A stretch of 64,000 nt of DNA from contig CAAFWR010000123.1 of assembly GCA_900766745.1 (NCBI GenBank), positions 23,778 to 87,777 of the forward strand, given 5' to 3'. A program made the position numbers and the translations under genes. Shown here one piece after another: positions 19,084 through 28,245 of the stretch (positions are counted from its first letter, which is position 1; each line of letters opens with the position of its first letter). This DNA is from Methanobacteriaceae archaeon (GTDB lineage: Archaea; Methanobacteriota; Methanobacteria; Methanobacteriales; Methanobacteriaceae). The notes beneath the pieces were generated by a model. The model was not told the origin of the DNA and searched no databases. It worked only from the letters and a program-made list of their open reading frames with translations.

Positions 19084-19641
19084 ATGCCAAGTAAGTCGGT
19101 TAATATTACACTATCGACTCCAATTGGTCCTCTAGAAATATACGTAGATAAACGAGAACAAGCTCGTGCAGAAAGGTTGATTGCTAAAACTCCAAGTATC
19201 TTAACTAAGGGCTATGCGAAAGGTACAGAAAAGTTTGGCAATCAACTTCTTCGTATAGTAAGGAGAAGTTTAAATACTGGAGTACCTCCAAGAGGTTCTG
19301 GGGTATCTTGGCCACCTCATGCTCCCGGTACCCTAAAAAAATATGGAGACCATACTATGTTAAACCTCACCGGACAATATGCTCGGTCAGTTACTTTAGT
19401 AAAAGGTAAAAAGAGGACTTTTGTAGGTTTACCAATTGGAATCAGGAAGATTACTTATACTGGTAAGACTTCTAGAAAAACTTTGAATCAGATAGCTATC
19501 ATGTTAGAATACGGTAGCAGGGATGGTAATTTACCACCTCGTCCTCTATGGGGTCCTGCTTATAAAGCTGCTGGTGGAAAAGCAGCTTTACAAAAGGAGA
19601 TACGTAATGCGGTTAGAAATGAATTAAGAAAAGTAAAATAG
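19084..19641 (+). CDS. Tail completion/neck protein, HK97-gp10-like
   Basis: A 185-residue basic protein. The C-terminal segment at about 139-160, IAIMLEYGSRDGNLPPRPLW, has the typical pattern of HK97 gp10-type and virion-morphogenesis neck proteins (hydrophobic run, E-Y/F-G, then PPRPLW). The middle carries Arg/Gly-rich loops (RRSLNTGVPPRGSG). These proteins join the tail to the filled head. Genes after it (BACON protein, tail-terminator candidate, sheath) fit this placement. Confidence 0.72.
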   Translation: MPSKSVNITLSTPIGPLEIYVDKREQARAERLIAKTPSILTKGYAKGTEKFGNQLLRIVRRSLNTGVPPRGSGVSWPPHAPGTLKKYGDHTMLNLTGQYARSVTLVKGKKRTFVGLPIGIRKITYTGKTSRKTLNQIAIMLEYGSRDGNLPPRPLWGPAYKAAGGKAALQKEIRNAVRNELRKVK

Positions 19642-19642
19642 T

Positions 19643-20572
19643 ATGTCGGATTTCGAAATATCTTCTTTATCAGGGACTGGTACTGCTACTATTAGAGTGA
19701 AGCCTAAAGCAGCTAATGAATCAGAATCTAGTAAAGAACAAGTAATAAAAGTGATAGTTCAGGGAGTAGAAAGGGAAGTTACTTTTATACAAAAGGGAAA
19801 ACCCCAAGTAGTAGAAACTTGGAAGCCCTTCCTTACTATTTCACCTGATAGTGATAGTTATACTTTTGAGGGTACCAAAAGGCTTGAGATTTGGGGAGTA
19901 TTAGTTTATAGTTATGAACAAAAATATATTGGTGGTGAACCTCAAGAAGAATATAGAGCCTTAGATTGGACTGTTGAAAATTCTTTGGATTGGTTAAATA
20001 TAACCAAAGAAATTGGGGAAGGTAATAATGCTGGAAAATTAACAGTTGAGACGCTCTCTTATAACAATGAATATGAAGCAGGCACCTATAACCCGAAGGA
20101 AAGAAGCGGCGTTATACGAATAGTATCTCAGGCTGGTACGAAAGATATAACTATAAAACAATCTCCTGGTAAAAGAACTACTGAGTATGGTTTTGAACCA
20201 ACTCCTAATATACCATTTCCCGGTATTGGACAAGGCAGTAGTACTGCTTCTATTAGGGGTGTAAAGGGATACCAATACTACCATATCAATGGTTATGAAG
20301 TGGCTAAGTTTGTAAAACAGTTTAAGATAATCGACATTAGTAAAACCATAGAAGGTACTCTTCCTGCTCTTGGGACAGACCCCGTTCCCTATAAAGTATG
20401 GCTTACTGATTACCCATCTAATATAAGTACTACTTGGGTTAGTGAATTAAATTGTACTGGCCATCTTGAAACCAACATATTCTCGATGGGGGGTATAGTT
20501 GTAACTTATAATGGGTACATAAATGATAACGGTAACAAAGAAGTTCAACTAACAATTAGATTAGGAAATTAA
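19643..20572 (+). CDS. BACON-domain virion-region protein
   Basis: A 309-residue protein. Residues about 1-55 form a partial BACON-like fold ending with VTFIQKG, and 65-180 hold a second with VENSLDWLNIT and DITIKQSPG (Trp-containing core, then a K-Q-S ending). Residues 190-309 are a separate beta-rich, Tyr/Thr-rich part. It starts two bases after the neck gene and its last base is the first base of the next ATG. The position between neck and tail-terminator genes is unusual for a carbohydrate-binding protein; it may decorate the neck or tail. Confidence 0.7.
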   Translation: MSDFEISSLSGTGTATIRVKPKAANESESSKEQVIKVIVQGVEREVTFIQKGKPQVVETWKPFLTISPDSDSYTFEGTKRLEIWGVLVYSYEQKYIGGEPQEEYRALDWTVENSLDWLNITKEIGEGNNAGKLTVETLSYNNEYEAGTYNPKERSGVIRIVSQAGTKDITIKQSPGKRTTEYGFEPTPNIPFPGIGQGSSTASIRGVKGYQYYHINGYEVAKFVKQFKIIDISKTIEGTLPALGTDPVPYKVWLTDYPSNISTTWVSELNCTGHLETNIFSMGGIVVTYNGYINDNGNKEVQLTIRLGN

Positions 20573-21276
20573 TGGTAAATTCAGAAGAGATAGTAGAGAG
20601 AACTTTTTATATCTCTTTACTAAGTACAATGTTAGAAATGGGTCTAACTCTGAATCCAGAAGACTTCTTACCTTTGTCTCAAGAAAACGAAAAAAGATTT
20701 CAAGAGGCAATTAAGAGTATGAAGAAGTTTATACCCTTATTTGGTATCGGGAATAATCAAGTGAAAGGCCCTAAAACTCTCCCAAGAATAACCATAGAAT
20801 TACAAGGTTATTATGCTGGGGATATAGGCGTGAATAAATACATAATAGGTGATAAACTTGAAGACGGTAATTACCAAGCTTCAGAGTTTCCTTATGAAAC
20901 AAAGGATATCACTATAGATGTACATCTAGTCTCTCAAACTCAAGCCGATATGAGATTACTTCATACGATTTTATATACCGGCTTACCTGCTAGAGGATAT
21001 ATAAGACCCTATTTTAATGACTTAGAGGAATGGGACAAGGGCAGGCTTGCACCAACCGGAAACCTATTCATTGAAATTGGTAACTATTATGATCATCCAG
21101 ATGTAGAACATGGTATACTCGAAAAGGTGTATACCTATGTATGTAAAGACGGTATTCTACCAGAAAAACTTTTGGAAGAGGGTACACTTACACCTATCAA
21201 GGATATATCAGTTCTCATTGGTTTGTTAGAACAAAATGAAAATGAAATGTTAGAGTTAAAAGTACCTAAGGCATAG
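20572..21276 (+). CDS. Putative tail terminator protein
   Basis: A 234-residue protein located between the gp10-like protein and the sheath, where tail terminators or tail-completion proteins usually sit. It has an N-terminal helix, a mixed alpha/beta middle with GPKTLPRITIELQGYYAG and an acidic C-terminus. No direct motif supports the assignment. Confidence 0.5.
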   Translation: MVNSEEIVERTFYISLLSTMLEMGLTLNPEDFLPLSQENEKRFQEAIKSMKKFIPLFGIGNNQVKGPKTLPRITIELQGYYAGDIGVNKYIIGDKLEDGNYQASEFPYETKDITIDVHLVSQTQADMRLLHTILYTGLPARGYIRPYFNDLEEWDKGRLAPTGNLFIEIGNYYDHPDVEHGILEKVYTYVCKDGILPEKLLEEGTLTPIKDISVLIGLLEQNENEMLELKVPKA

Positions 21277-21280
21277 GTAC
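21262..21280 (+). other. Hairpin over the stop codon before the sheath gene
   Basis: GTACCTA (21262-21268) and TAGGTAC (21274-21280) form a 7-bp stem with a 5-base loop spanning the stop of the preceding gene. There is no T-run. It may insulate or stabilise the sheath message. Confidence 0.4.
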
Positions 21281-21332
21281 AATACTCTAGGGTATAAATT
21301 AAACAAGTAATAACTTTAATCACAATAGAATT

Positions 21333-23102
21333 ATGCCAACTTCACCTCATGTAGACTTTAAGTTTAAGAACAATAATGTTCTTCAAACTACTCCTATGTT
21401 AGGAGTTTCTTGTGTATTGGCTAGAACTACTAAAGGTCCTTATGATGACCCTTCAGAAATCATCTCAACATTTACTCAGTTCCAAAGAATTTATGGTTCC
21501 GAGATAGTACCCGATGGATCTGTATCGAATATCGAAAAGGCTTTGCAAGGTGGTTCTAAGCTTCGTGTTATTCGAGTACTCGGTAAGGGAGCTACTCAAG
21601 GTACAGTAGCTGCAACTGCAGGTAAAGCCAAAACAGTTGCTAAATCAGAAGAGGAAGGTATATTACCTGCTTCTGCTACTCCAGACTCTGCTACTCCTGC
21701 AGCATTGATAACCATTGCTTCTGAGGGAACTACTTATAGTTTGGGATTGGTAACCAAAGGTTACGGTGACCCAATCGGTAGTACTGATACATTCCAAGTA
21801 GGTTTTTATAAACAAGCTAACACTTTGTATTATAAAATCTACTCGGGCAATGGCCAGGTACTTGAACAAGGTCCGGTAGTAACTTATAAAACTGCCGATG
21901 ATAACAATAATACTTCGGTAGATTACCTTGCTCTTAGTGCCTTTGCTAAGAACTCAGAGTATATCAAACCGGTAGTTGTAGCTGGCTCATCTTTTGAGAA
22001 CCTTATAAAATGGTTAACTGATGCTGTAGATGGTACAAAAAATGCAGTTACAGTGACTGTAGGTGGGGCTGCTCCTACTGATACCGAGAAAATGTTTACT
22101 GGTACAGTGGGTAGTGCTGGAACTACCCCTACTGCAGATGAATGGATTGCTTCCTTGGACTTGGTAAAAGACTACACTGATTTCTACCAATTATTCATTT
22201 CCCATATCTCTCAACATCTTACGGCTGATGCCGATGTACTTAAGGTATATAAGGCTGCTGCAGATATGGCAAAAGAATTGATGGAATGGGTACTTTATAT
22301 CGAAGTTCCGAAACACCTAACCCATTATACTCAAGGTACACAACCCAGAGATTACAAAGCTCAGGTTACTTGGGTACAGACTTGTCTTGGTACTGTAGGT
22401 AATTCTAAGTACATTGCTTATTTTGGTGGTGGACTTAAATATTACAATGAAAATGGAAACCTTCAGGATTCCGATGTAGTGGGTACTATCACTGGTTTGG
22501 GAGATGCTTCTGCTACTCAGTATGGGCCTTGGAAATCATTTGCTGGTATGAACCGTGGAGTAATTGGGGATGCCGTTGGACCAGTATGTCCGAACTATGG
22601 CTCTCCTTCTCGATATAATGAACTGAACACCCTTGCTCAGAATTATATCAATGAGATGGTAATCAAAGATACTCCCGATGCAGGTAAACAAACCATGCTA
22701 TGGCATTGCTTCTCTTCTCAGGTAAAACAGGATTCAGAAAGATTCCTTTCAATCGTAAGATTGAATTTGTATCTGAAGAAGTTCCTTCGTCCAGTACTTA
22801 ACAAGTATTTGGAAGAACCAAACGTTTGGAGTACTTGGAAGAGAATCTGGTTGGAAGTTAAACCTACTCTGGATTCATTGGTAGATGAAGATGCCATGAC
22901 AGAATATACCTGGATGGGTGACCAGGATGCAACTTCTTGGGATGACCTTTCGGTAAATAACGAAGCAGATGCTCGTCAAGGTAAGTACCGTGCTATCCTT
23001 AAGTATAAGGATGTAGTTCCTATGCAAGAGGTAACTATGGAGATTGTAATTGATGCAGCTTCTAAAGCTGTATCAGTCATAGAAACAAGTAATAACCTAT
23101 AA
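21333..23102 (+). CDS. Tail sheath protein
   Basis: The 589-residue protein makes the contractile outer tail tube that shortens to drive the inner tube through the envelope. Support: length, position just before a 154-residue tube gene, an N-terminal strand region (about 15-100, including ARTTKGP and LRVIRVLG, typical of sheath N-domains) and a conserved C-terminal domain (about 400-580, with FAGMNRGVIGDA and QVKQDSERFLSIVRLNLYLK). Residues 100-280 form a variable, Thr/Ala-rich insertion likely exposed on the surface. This gene and the next establish a myovirus. Confidence 0.9.
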   Translation: MPTSPHVDFKFKNNNVLQTTPMLGVSCVLARTTKGPYDDPSEIISTFTQFQRIYGSEIVPDGSVSNIEKALQGGSKLRVIRVLGKGATQGTVAATAGKAKTVAKSEEEGILPASATPDSATPAALITIASEGTTYSLGLVTKGYGDPIGSTDTFQVGFYKQANTLYYKIYSGNGQVLEQGPVVTYKTADDNNNTSVDYLALSAFAKNSEYIKPVVVAGSSFENLIKWLTDAVDGTKNAVTVTVGGAAPTDTEKMFTGTVGSAGTTPTADEWIASLDLVKDYTDFYQLFISHISQHLTADADVLKVYKAAADMAKELMEWVLYIEVPKHLTHYTQGTQPRDYKAQVTWVQTCLGTVGNSKYIAYFGGGLKYYNENGNLQDSDVVGTITGLGDASATQYGPWKSFAGMNRGVIGDAVGPVCPNYGSPSRYNELNTLAQNYINEMVIKDTPDAGKQTMLWHCFSSQVKQDSERFLSIVRLNLYLKKFLRPVLNKYLEEPNVWSTWKRIWLEVKPTLDSLVDEDAMTEYTWMGDQDATSWDDLSVNNEADARQGKYRAILKYKDVVPMQEVTMEIVIDAASKAVSVIETSNNL

Positions 23103-23112
23103 ACATATAACG

Positions 23113-23577
23113 ATGGGAGCAAAAGTAAAAAATCCCCGGAAGAAATTCTTGTGGAGTATCATGTTCCCCAAACACCCTATCAATACTTATCTATTCCAAA
23201 GTTGTACTTTGCCTGATATTGAGATTGACCAGGTGGCTCATGGGGATGTCAATAGAGATGTTAAAACTGCTGGTAGGGTTACTATAGGTAATCTTATCGT
23301 AGAGAAACTTATGACTACTGCGGGTTCAGATACCTGGCTTCATGACTGGCTCTATTCTTGCCAAGACCATATAGTTGGTGGTGGCTTAGTACCAAGCCAA
23401 TATTGGGAAACGGCTATTGTAAACGAACTTGCCGAAGATGGAGTTTCGGTTCTTAATACCCACGTCTTCGAAGAGGTATGGCCATGTAAGATTACCGGCT
23501 TAGACTTGGACAGAATGGCTTCAGAGAATACCATAGAGTCCATAGAGTTCTCGGTGGGTACTGCAGACAAATACTAA
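23113..23577 (+). CDS. Tail tube protein
   Basis: A 154-residue protein 10 bases after the sheath, the standard sheath-tube pairing of contractile tails. Its size and apparently beta-rich composition (SCTLPDIEIDQ, GRVTIGNLIVEKLM, IESIEFSVGTADKY) fit T4 gp19-like tubes, which stack as hexamers under the sheath. It is followed by two hairpins (23581-23643). Confidence 0.85.
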   Translation: MGAKVKNPRKKFLWSIMFPKHPINTYLFQSCTLPDIEIDQVAHGDVNRDVKTAGRVTIGNLIVEKLMTTAGSDTWLHDWLYSCQDHIVGGGLVPSQYWETAIVNELAEDGVSVLNTHVFEEVWPCKITGLDLDRMASENTIESIEFSVGTADKY

Positions 23578-23580
23578 TTC

Positions 23581-23700
23581 CTTAGTCTATTTTCACTAAG
23601 ATTCGGTGGAGGGGTGGGATTCCTGTGATAGGAGCTCACCCCTTTCTTGTTGTTATACGGAGTACTATGAACATTTGTAAACATTAAATATATCAAAATT
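23581..23700 (+). terminator. Intergenic hairpins after the tube gene, probable attenuator or terminator
   Basis: CTTAGT (23581-23586) and ACTAAG (23595-23600) form a small stem starting three bases after the stop. AGGGGTG (23610-23616) and CACCCCT (23637-23643) form a second stem with an inner 4-bp stem, followed by TTTCTTGTTGTT. The T-run is imperfect, so partial termination that lowers expression of the chaperone and tape-measure genes relative to tube and sheath is plausible. No gene was seen in the remaining bases to 23700. Confidence 0.6.
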
Positions 23701-24465
23701 ATGGAATTTAGAACATTTAGATTTACCGGACCCTCTGGTTTCGAATATGAAATTAGAGAACAAAATGGAGCTGATGAAGACATTCTCAGTAATCTTTCAG
23801 ACATGAAAACTTTAATGAACCTTACTAAGTTCATTGCAGCAATCGTAATTAGAACTAATGCCACTCCTAACGGTAAGCTAACCGTTGATGATGCTCTTAA
23901 TTTACCAGTCCATGACCGATATGCTATTATCTTCAATTCTCGAATTTTCTCATTGGGTGAAGAAGTAGAATTTGAATATGATTGGGGTAAAGAGAACGGT
24001 GGTAAAGTTACTTATGGCCAAGACCTTCATGAGTTCCTTTTCGATTATTCAGAAGTACCCACTGATAGTAGTGCATTCGATGAAAAACCCGATGCCATCC
24101 CTTATTATCCGAAGGGTATTCAATTAACCGGCCATGAATATCTTCTTTCATCGGGCAAGAAAATTAAATTCGATTGTATGACTGGTAAGGGAGAACAAGA
24201 GGTCATGAAGTTACCCTTGGATAAACAAACTAAGAATGCCCCACTACTTTGTCGGAATCTTTACTTAGAAGTAGATGGTAATTGGGAGAAGGTAGAAAAC
24301 TTTACTCCCTTTACTGCAAAGGATATGGCTGAGATGAGAAAGTATATAATCTCCATTGACCCTATCTTTAAGGGAGAATCCCATATTACTAATCCCTTAA
24401 CTGGAGAAGAAAGAACTTATCCTATAGTTTGGGCACCAAATTTTTTCTACCTGACGGAAGAGTAA
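23701..24465 (+). CDS. Tail assembly chaperone, short form (G-like)
   Basis: The 254-residue protein lies between the tube and tape-measure genes, where tailed phages encode the chaperone that coats the tape measure during assembly. Seven codons before the stop is the in-phase slippery heptamer A AAT TTT (24438-24444), directly followed by T TTT TTC. A -1 shift there enters the frame of the next 47-codon gene with no stop and yields a 302-residue fusion (248 + 54). This G/GT arrangement is common in phages. Fold and family of the protein itself are not recognised. Confidence 0.75.
   Translation: MEFRTFRFTGPSGFEYEIREQNGADEDILSNLSDMKTLMNLTKFIAAIVIRTNATPNGKLTVDDALNLPVHDRYAIIFNSRIFSLGEEVEFEYDWGKENGGKVTYGQDLHEFLFDYSEVPTDSSAFDEKPDAIPYYPKGIQLTGHEYLLSSGKKIKFDCMTGKGEQEVMKLPLDKQTKNAPLLCRNLYLEVDGNWEKVENFTPFTAKDMAEMRKYIISIDPIFKGESHITNPLTGEERTYPIVWAPNFFYLTEE
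24438..24447 (+). promoter_or_regulatory. Probable -1 ribosomal frameshift site
   Basis: A AAT TTT (24438-24444) and the overlapping T TTT TTC (24441-24447) are both in phase with the chaperone frame. A slip back by one base gives the frame TTT CTA CCT GAC GGA AGA GTA ATG, which is open and runs into the 47-codon gene ending at 24608. No stop intervenes. Confidence 0.75.
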
Positions 24466-24608
24466 TGTTAGAAAGTGATTTTGTTTATATCACCAGAGCC
24501 GAGATAGCCTTAGACTATTTCGGCTTTTTACGTCTTCCGTATAGAATTAGAAAAATCTTCAAAGAGATGGCCGAACAGTATTATAAACAATTAAAGAAAA
24601 GAAAATAA
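24465..24608 (+). CDS. Tail assembly chaperone C-terminal extension (T-like part)
   Basis: A 47-codon basic reading frame, MLESDFVYITRAEIALDYFG onward with a Lys-rich end, in the -1 frame relative to the upstream gene. Its ATG overlaps that gene's stop (TAATG), so it could also be made by re-initiation. It ends three bases before the tape-measure start. It most likely exists mainly as the C-terminal part of the 302-residue frameshift fusion, the T domain that contacts the tape measure. It is short but well supported by the slippery site. Confidence 0.7.
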   Translation: MLESDFVYITRAEIALDYFGFLRLPYRIRKIFKEMAEQYYKQLKKRK

Positions 24609-24611
24609 ATT

Positions 24612-26552
24612 ATGAATACCAGTAGGAGTATAGTAGAGGTCGGTGTTGCCATGGTATTAAAAGACCGATTCTCTCAAGAGGCTGGCAAGATATCTGGGTC
24701 ATTCAGAACTATGATGAATGACATGAGTACCTGGAATAGAGGTATACAGATGTCAGCTTCTAATACAATGGACTTCGGAATGCAGCTCGTAGGGGGAATG
24801 GCAAGGGCCTATAAATACTCTGCGGGTGTTCAGAATGAAGTTTGGACTGCTTCAAAAATTGCTGGTGCTACCATTGCAGAACAAAGAGAAATGTTACAAT
24901 TGGCAAAGGATGTCAATGAGATAACTCCTCTTACTGCTTCCGATGTTGCATCAGGACAAAGGTACCTGGCTATGGCAGGTAATAAATTCGATGCTATTAA
25001 GGAGATGATTGGGCCGGCATCCAAGCTGGCTTCAATCTTTACTATGCCAGTGGGACAGAAAGGTGGTGTAGCTGACTTGATGACTAATATCATGTCAATG
25101 TACCAAATCCCAATGGGAGAAGCCGCTAGAGTAACCGATGACTTATATACTGCAGTTACTAATGCAAATATATCTTTGACAGACTTAGCCCAGTCCATAT
25201 CTTATGCCGGGGCAGATATGGCAACTGCTGGAGTAGACCTTCGGCAAACGGCTGCTGCTATTGGTGTATTGGGAGATATGGGTATACAAGGTTCTATGGC
25301 AGGTACTTCACTGGCTAATATGATTCGTTACTTACAACTCTCTCTTGTTAATCAAAAAAAGAAAGGCTATAACGCTTTAGCAGACTTGGGCTTAAGTCCG
25401 GATGAGTTTTTCGATGCTCAGGGTAACCTTATAGATCTTTACACCATCTATCAGAAATTTGCCAAGGCGGCAGTAGATTTACCTTCACGAATAGAAACAC
25501 CAACCTTCTTCAATATATTTGGTGTTCGTGGTAATCGAGGCATGCTTCCAGTACTTAGAGATATTGCTTCGGGTAGAGATAAGATGGGTAAGATACTTGC
25601 AACCTATGACCAAAATATGGGGGCAGTAAATAGACTTAATGAAGAACGTCTTAAAACCGATGCGGGTGTTATTGACCAATTCGAATCAAGTCTAGAAAAC
25701 TTAACCGTTACTGCAGGAGCAGCTTTGGGTAGAATATTTACCCCAGTACTTAATGTGGGCCATTCTATCATCAAAATAATAAATTCTATCTCTGAAACTT
25801 GGGCTGGTAGCTTTGCTCTTAGAGTAGGGGCTACAGCAGTAGTGGTTGGTACCATTGTTGCAGGGTTTAATACTGTAAGAGGTATTATAAGGTCGGTTGG
25901 ATATTTACAAACTATTGCCACTGCTTCTACTGAGGGTATGTCTGCAGCAGCCATTAAAACAAACACCCAATTCGCTATCATGGAAGCTCATATGATAAGT
26001 ATGGTAAATCTCATGAGAACTATGGTTCAATTGCAGATGATGATGGGTGGAGTTAGTATGAATAGAGCTGGTAGATTTTATAATACCCAAACTGGTAGAT
26101 ATGTTAAGACCCCAAATCCTGGAATGTCTCCAGCCACTTCACTCATTGGAGGTGTAGTTGGGGGTACTGTAGCTAACCAAGCTGGTAAACAAGCTGCTAA
26201 AACTGTTGCTACTAAGGGTTTAGCTTCGGTAGGCGGTAGATTATTGGGCTTACTTGGTGGACCATGGGGATTAGCTATTACCGTAGGTTTACCCTTACTA
26301 ATAGAAGTAGGTAGTAGACTTATAGATTCAGTAGATAGAAATACTAATGCCCAAGGGGATAAGAATAAAGAAGACCCAACAACTATTCGGGCTCAAAATG
26401 AAGAGAGATTTATTAATGCTGTAAGATTAGCCATCAAGGAGGGTATGAGAGATTCTCGGATTAATATTTCTGTAGATGGCCAAGCAGTTGGGGATTATGC
26501 CCCAGGTTCTCAACAAGATTTTACTGGGGCAGCATTTGTAATGGGCTTATAA
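24612..26552 (+). CDS. Tail tape measure protein, TP901-like
   Basis: The 646-residue protein sets tail length. Residues about 85-290 match the TP901-type tape-measure core: ANISLTDLAQSISYAGADM and RQTAAAIGVLGDMGIQGSMA are typical. Residues 390-430 are a hydrophobic segment that could cross the inner membrane during DNA entry. A second Gly-rich hydrophobic region is at 505-565. Using the rule of thumb of about 0.15 nm per residue, the tail would be roughly 95-100 nm. It follows the chaperone gene, as expected. Confidence 0.9.
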   Translation: MNTSRSIVEVGVAMVLKDRFSQEAGKISGSFRTMMNDMSTWNRGIQMSASNTMDFGMQLVGGMARAYKYSAGVQNEVWTASKIAGATIAEQREMLQLAKDVNEITPLTASDVASGQRYLAMAGNKFDAIKEMIGPASKLASIFTMPVGQKGGVADLMTNIMSMYQIPMGEAARVTDDLYTAVTNANISLTDLAQSISYAGADMATAGVDLRQTAAAIGVLGDMGIQGSMAGTSLANMIRYLQLSLVNQKKKGYNALADLGLSPDEFFDAQGNLIDLYTIYQKFAKAAVDLPSRIETPTFFNIFGVRGNRGMLPVLRDIASGRDKMGKILATYDQNMGAVNRLNEERLKTDAGVIDQFESSLENLTVTAGAALGRIFTPVLNVGHSIIKIINSISETWAGSFALRVGATAVVVGTIVAGFNTVRGIIRSVGYLQTIATASTEGMSAAAIKTNTQFAIMEAHMISMVNLMRTMVQLQMMMGGVSMNRAGRFYNTQTGRYVKTPNPGMSPATSLIGGVVGGTVANQAGKQAAKTVATKGLASVGGRLLGLLGGPWGLAITVGLPLLIEVGSRLIDSVDRNTNAQGDKNKEDPTTIRAQNEERFINAVRLAIKEGMRDSRINISVDGQAVGDYAPGSQQDFTGAAFVMGL

Positions 26553-26563
26553 ACTAAAACACT

Positions 26564-27481
26564 ATGGCTAGAGTATTAAATAAGGCAGCAGGTAAGGTTG
26601 TTGAAAAGTATAATGACCTTACAAGGGATACCGCAGGAGTTCTTACGGGTCCCTTAAATAAACTATGGAGAGCCAGGATATTACTCAATAGGAATACATC
26701 TACACTTCCAAAAGATGATGCTCTAAAAGGTAAACTCTATAATCCTAATGGGGTTATAGGAGAGGCTCAGATATCTTCCAAGAATCCAACATTGAATAAA
26801 CAACTCCAGGAAAAATGGCGAATGGAATTGCAATTCCCTAGAATAGAAGAAGGTGAAGGAGTGGATCCTGCAAAAGGTAACAAGAATACTACCAATCATC
26901 GAAACTTTGAAGTAAAAGCCGATATTATGTATCAGAATGAGGTAAGGATATATAATATGACCGTTAATCCAACTCAATACATTGTTTTACAAAATAGACC
27001 TCCAGAATTGGATTTTCGAGGTGAAACAACATGGGCAACCATTAAGTCTATGGGACGCAATGTACCAATGTATCACTATACTGGGGCTGAAGACATTATT
27101 CAATTTAATGTATCATGGTACTGTAATGACCCAGAGAATCCCGAAGAGGTAATAAATAAATGTAGGTTATTAGAAGCATGGTCTAAATCAAATGGTTACC
27201 AAGCTGCTCCTCCAATTGTTAAAATAGAATGGGGTGATTCTGGTATATTTGATAATCACAATTACATACTTACTTCAGCAACTTATACTCTGAAGAATTT
27301 TCAGAATGGTTATAGGATAAGGGTACCGGGAAAGCCGGCTACTTTTGGAAATGGTAGGTTATTACCTGCAGCAGCAACCCAAGAATTGATTTTCAAGAGA
27401 GTAAGTGCATATAACTTATCCTATGGAGATTTTATAAATTCTGATTCACTTAAAAAGACGGGAGGTATTAAATATGATTGA
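26564..27481 (+). CDS. Tail/baseplate protein ahead of the LysM-type baseplate gene
   Basis: A 305-residue, aromatic-rich protein. It starts 12 bases after the tape measure and overlaps the following LysM-domain gene by 8 bases. Position matches baseplate-proximal tube or initiator proteins (T4 gp48/54-like) or a tail tip. Segments such as VNPTQYIVLQNRPPELDFRG and MYHYTGAEDIIQFNVSWYC suggest a beta-rich middle. No diagnostic motif. Confidence 0.6.
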   Translation: MARVLNKAAGKVVEKYNDLTRDTAGVLTGPLNKLWRARILLNRNTSTLPKDDALKGKLYNPNGVIGEAQISSKNPTLNKQLQEKWRMELQFPRIEEGEGVDPAKGNKNTTNHRNFEVKADIMYQNEVRIYNMTVNPTQYIVLQNRPPELDFRGETTWATIKSMGRNVPMYHYTGAEDIIQFNVSWYCNDPENPEEVINKCRLLEAWSKSNGYQAAPPIVKIEWGDSGIFDNHNYILTSATYTLKNFQNGYRIRVPGKPATFGNGRLLPAAATQELIFKRVSAYNLSYGDFINSDSLKKTGGIKYD

Positions 27482-27764
27482 TGTTAACCAATATATAAAG
27501 GGAGCTAGCCCATATAATGATGCCTATGCTTTGAAATACGAAGATGGGGATTATTCCTTAGAGGCCAATCCCCCAGTAGTACCCTCATCTGCAAACGATA
27601 TTCAGCATACCGTTAAAGATGGGGAAACTTTACAGAATATCGCTTTTAGATATTATGGAGATTCTGGGAAATGGTATATTATAGCAGAAGCTAATAAGAT
27701 ACTAAATCCCTTTAGGGAATTAGAAATGGGAACTTTAATAAGAATACCAATCTATGGCAGCTAA
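27474..27764 (+). CDS. LysM-domain baseplate protein
   Basis: A 96-residue protein whose C-terminal half (about 42-95) is a LysM domain: HTVKDGETLQNIAFRYYGDS, then WYIIAEANKI and a closing GTLIRIP strand. Small LysM proteins at this place (T4 gp53-like, P2 gpX-like) help join tube and baseplate. It overlaps both neighbouring genes, so the run 26564-28245 is translationally linked. Confidence 0.82.
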   Translation: MIDVNQYIKGASPYNDAYALKYEDGDYSLEANPPVVPSSANDIQHTVKDGETLQNIAFRYYGDSGKWYIIAEANKILNPFRELEMGTLIRIPIYGS

Positions 27765-28245
27765 ACAGAAACCAATACTGTATAATGGAATGGGTCAACC
27801 ATATTTGGCCCTTTTCAATTTTGGAGGTATGCCCATAATGAATCCTCTTACGGGTATACCCCTTGGAGCGTATATAAGCACCTGGAATTATAGATATGAC
27901 GAAGAAAAAGAAAATTTGGCTACACTTACCTTTGATACGGGTAATCCTGATACTGTAGATATTGCTGATATACAAGAGAATCAACAAATCTGTCTTCAGT
28001 GGGGTTATATTTACCCAGATGGTCAATTTATATCGGGACCTATAAAAATACTAAAGGTAAGAGAATTCGAGGCAGTATTCGATTCTACAGGTACTCATGT
28101 AACTATCAAGTGCATTGATTCTACTGGGGATTTAAGATTTCAACCGGCTTATGTTCATTCGGATATGGAGGGTTATAAATTATCTACCTATTTAGATAAT
28201 GGCTGTGGGAATGCTACTGGTGTAATCATAGAAATATTTCAGTAA
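27754..28245 (+). CDS. Baseplate hub-related small protein
   Basis: A 163-residue beta-rich protein between the LysM protein and the 635-residue hub candidate, overlapping both. Segments with FDTGNPDTVDIADIQENQQI, WGYIYPDGQ and VTIKCIDSTG recall the N-terminal region of P2 gpD-type hubs, which would make this and the next gene a hub split in two. This is an inference from order and pattern only. Confidence 0.5.
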   Translation: MAAKQKPILYNGMGQPYLALFNFGGMPIMNPLTGIPLGAYISTWNYRYDEEKENLATLTFDTGNPDTVDIADIQENQQICLQWGYIYPDGQFISGPIKILKVREFEAVFDSTGTHVTIKCIDSTGDLRFQPAYVHSDMEGYKLSTYLDNGCGNATGVIIEIFQ

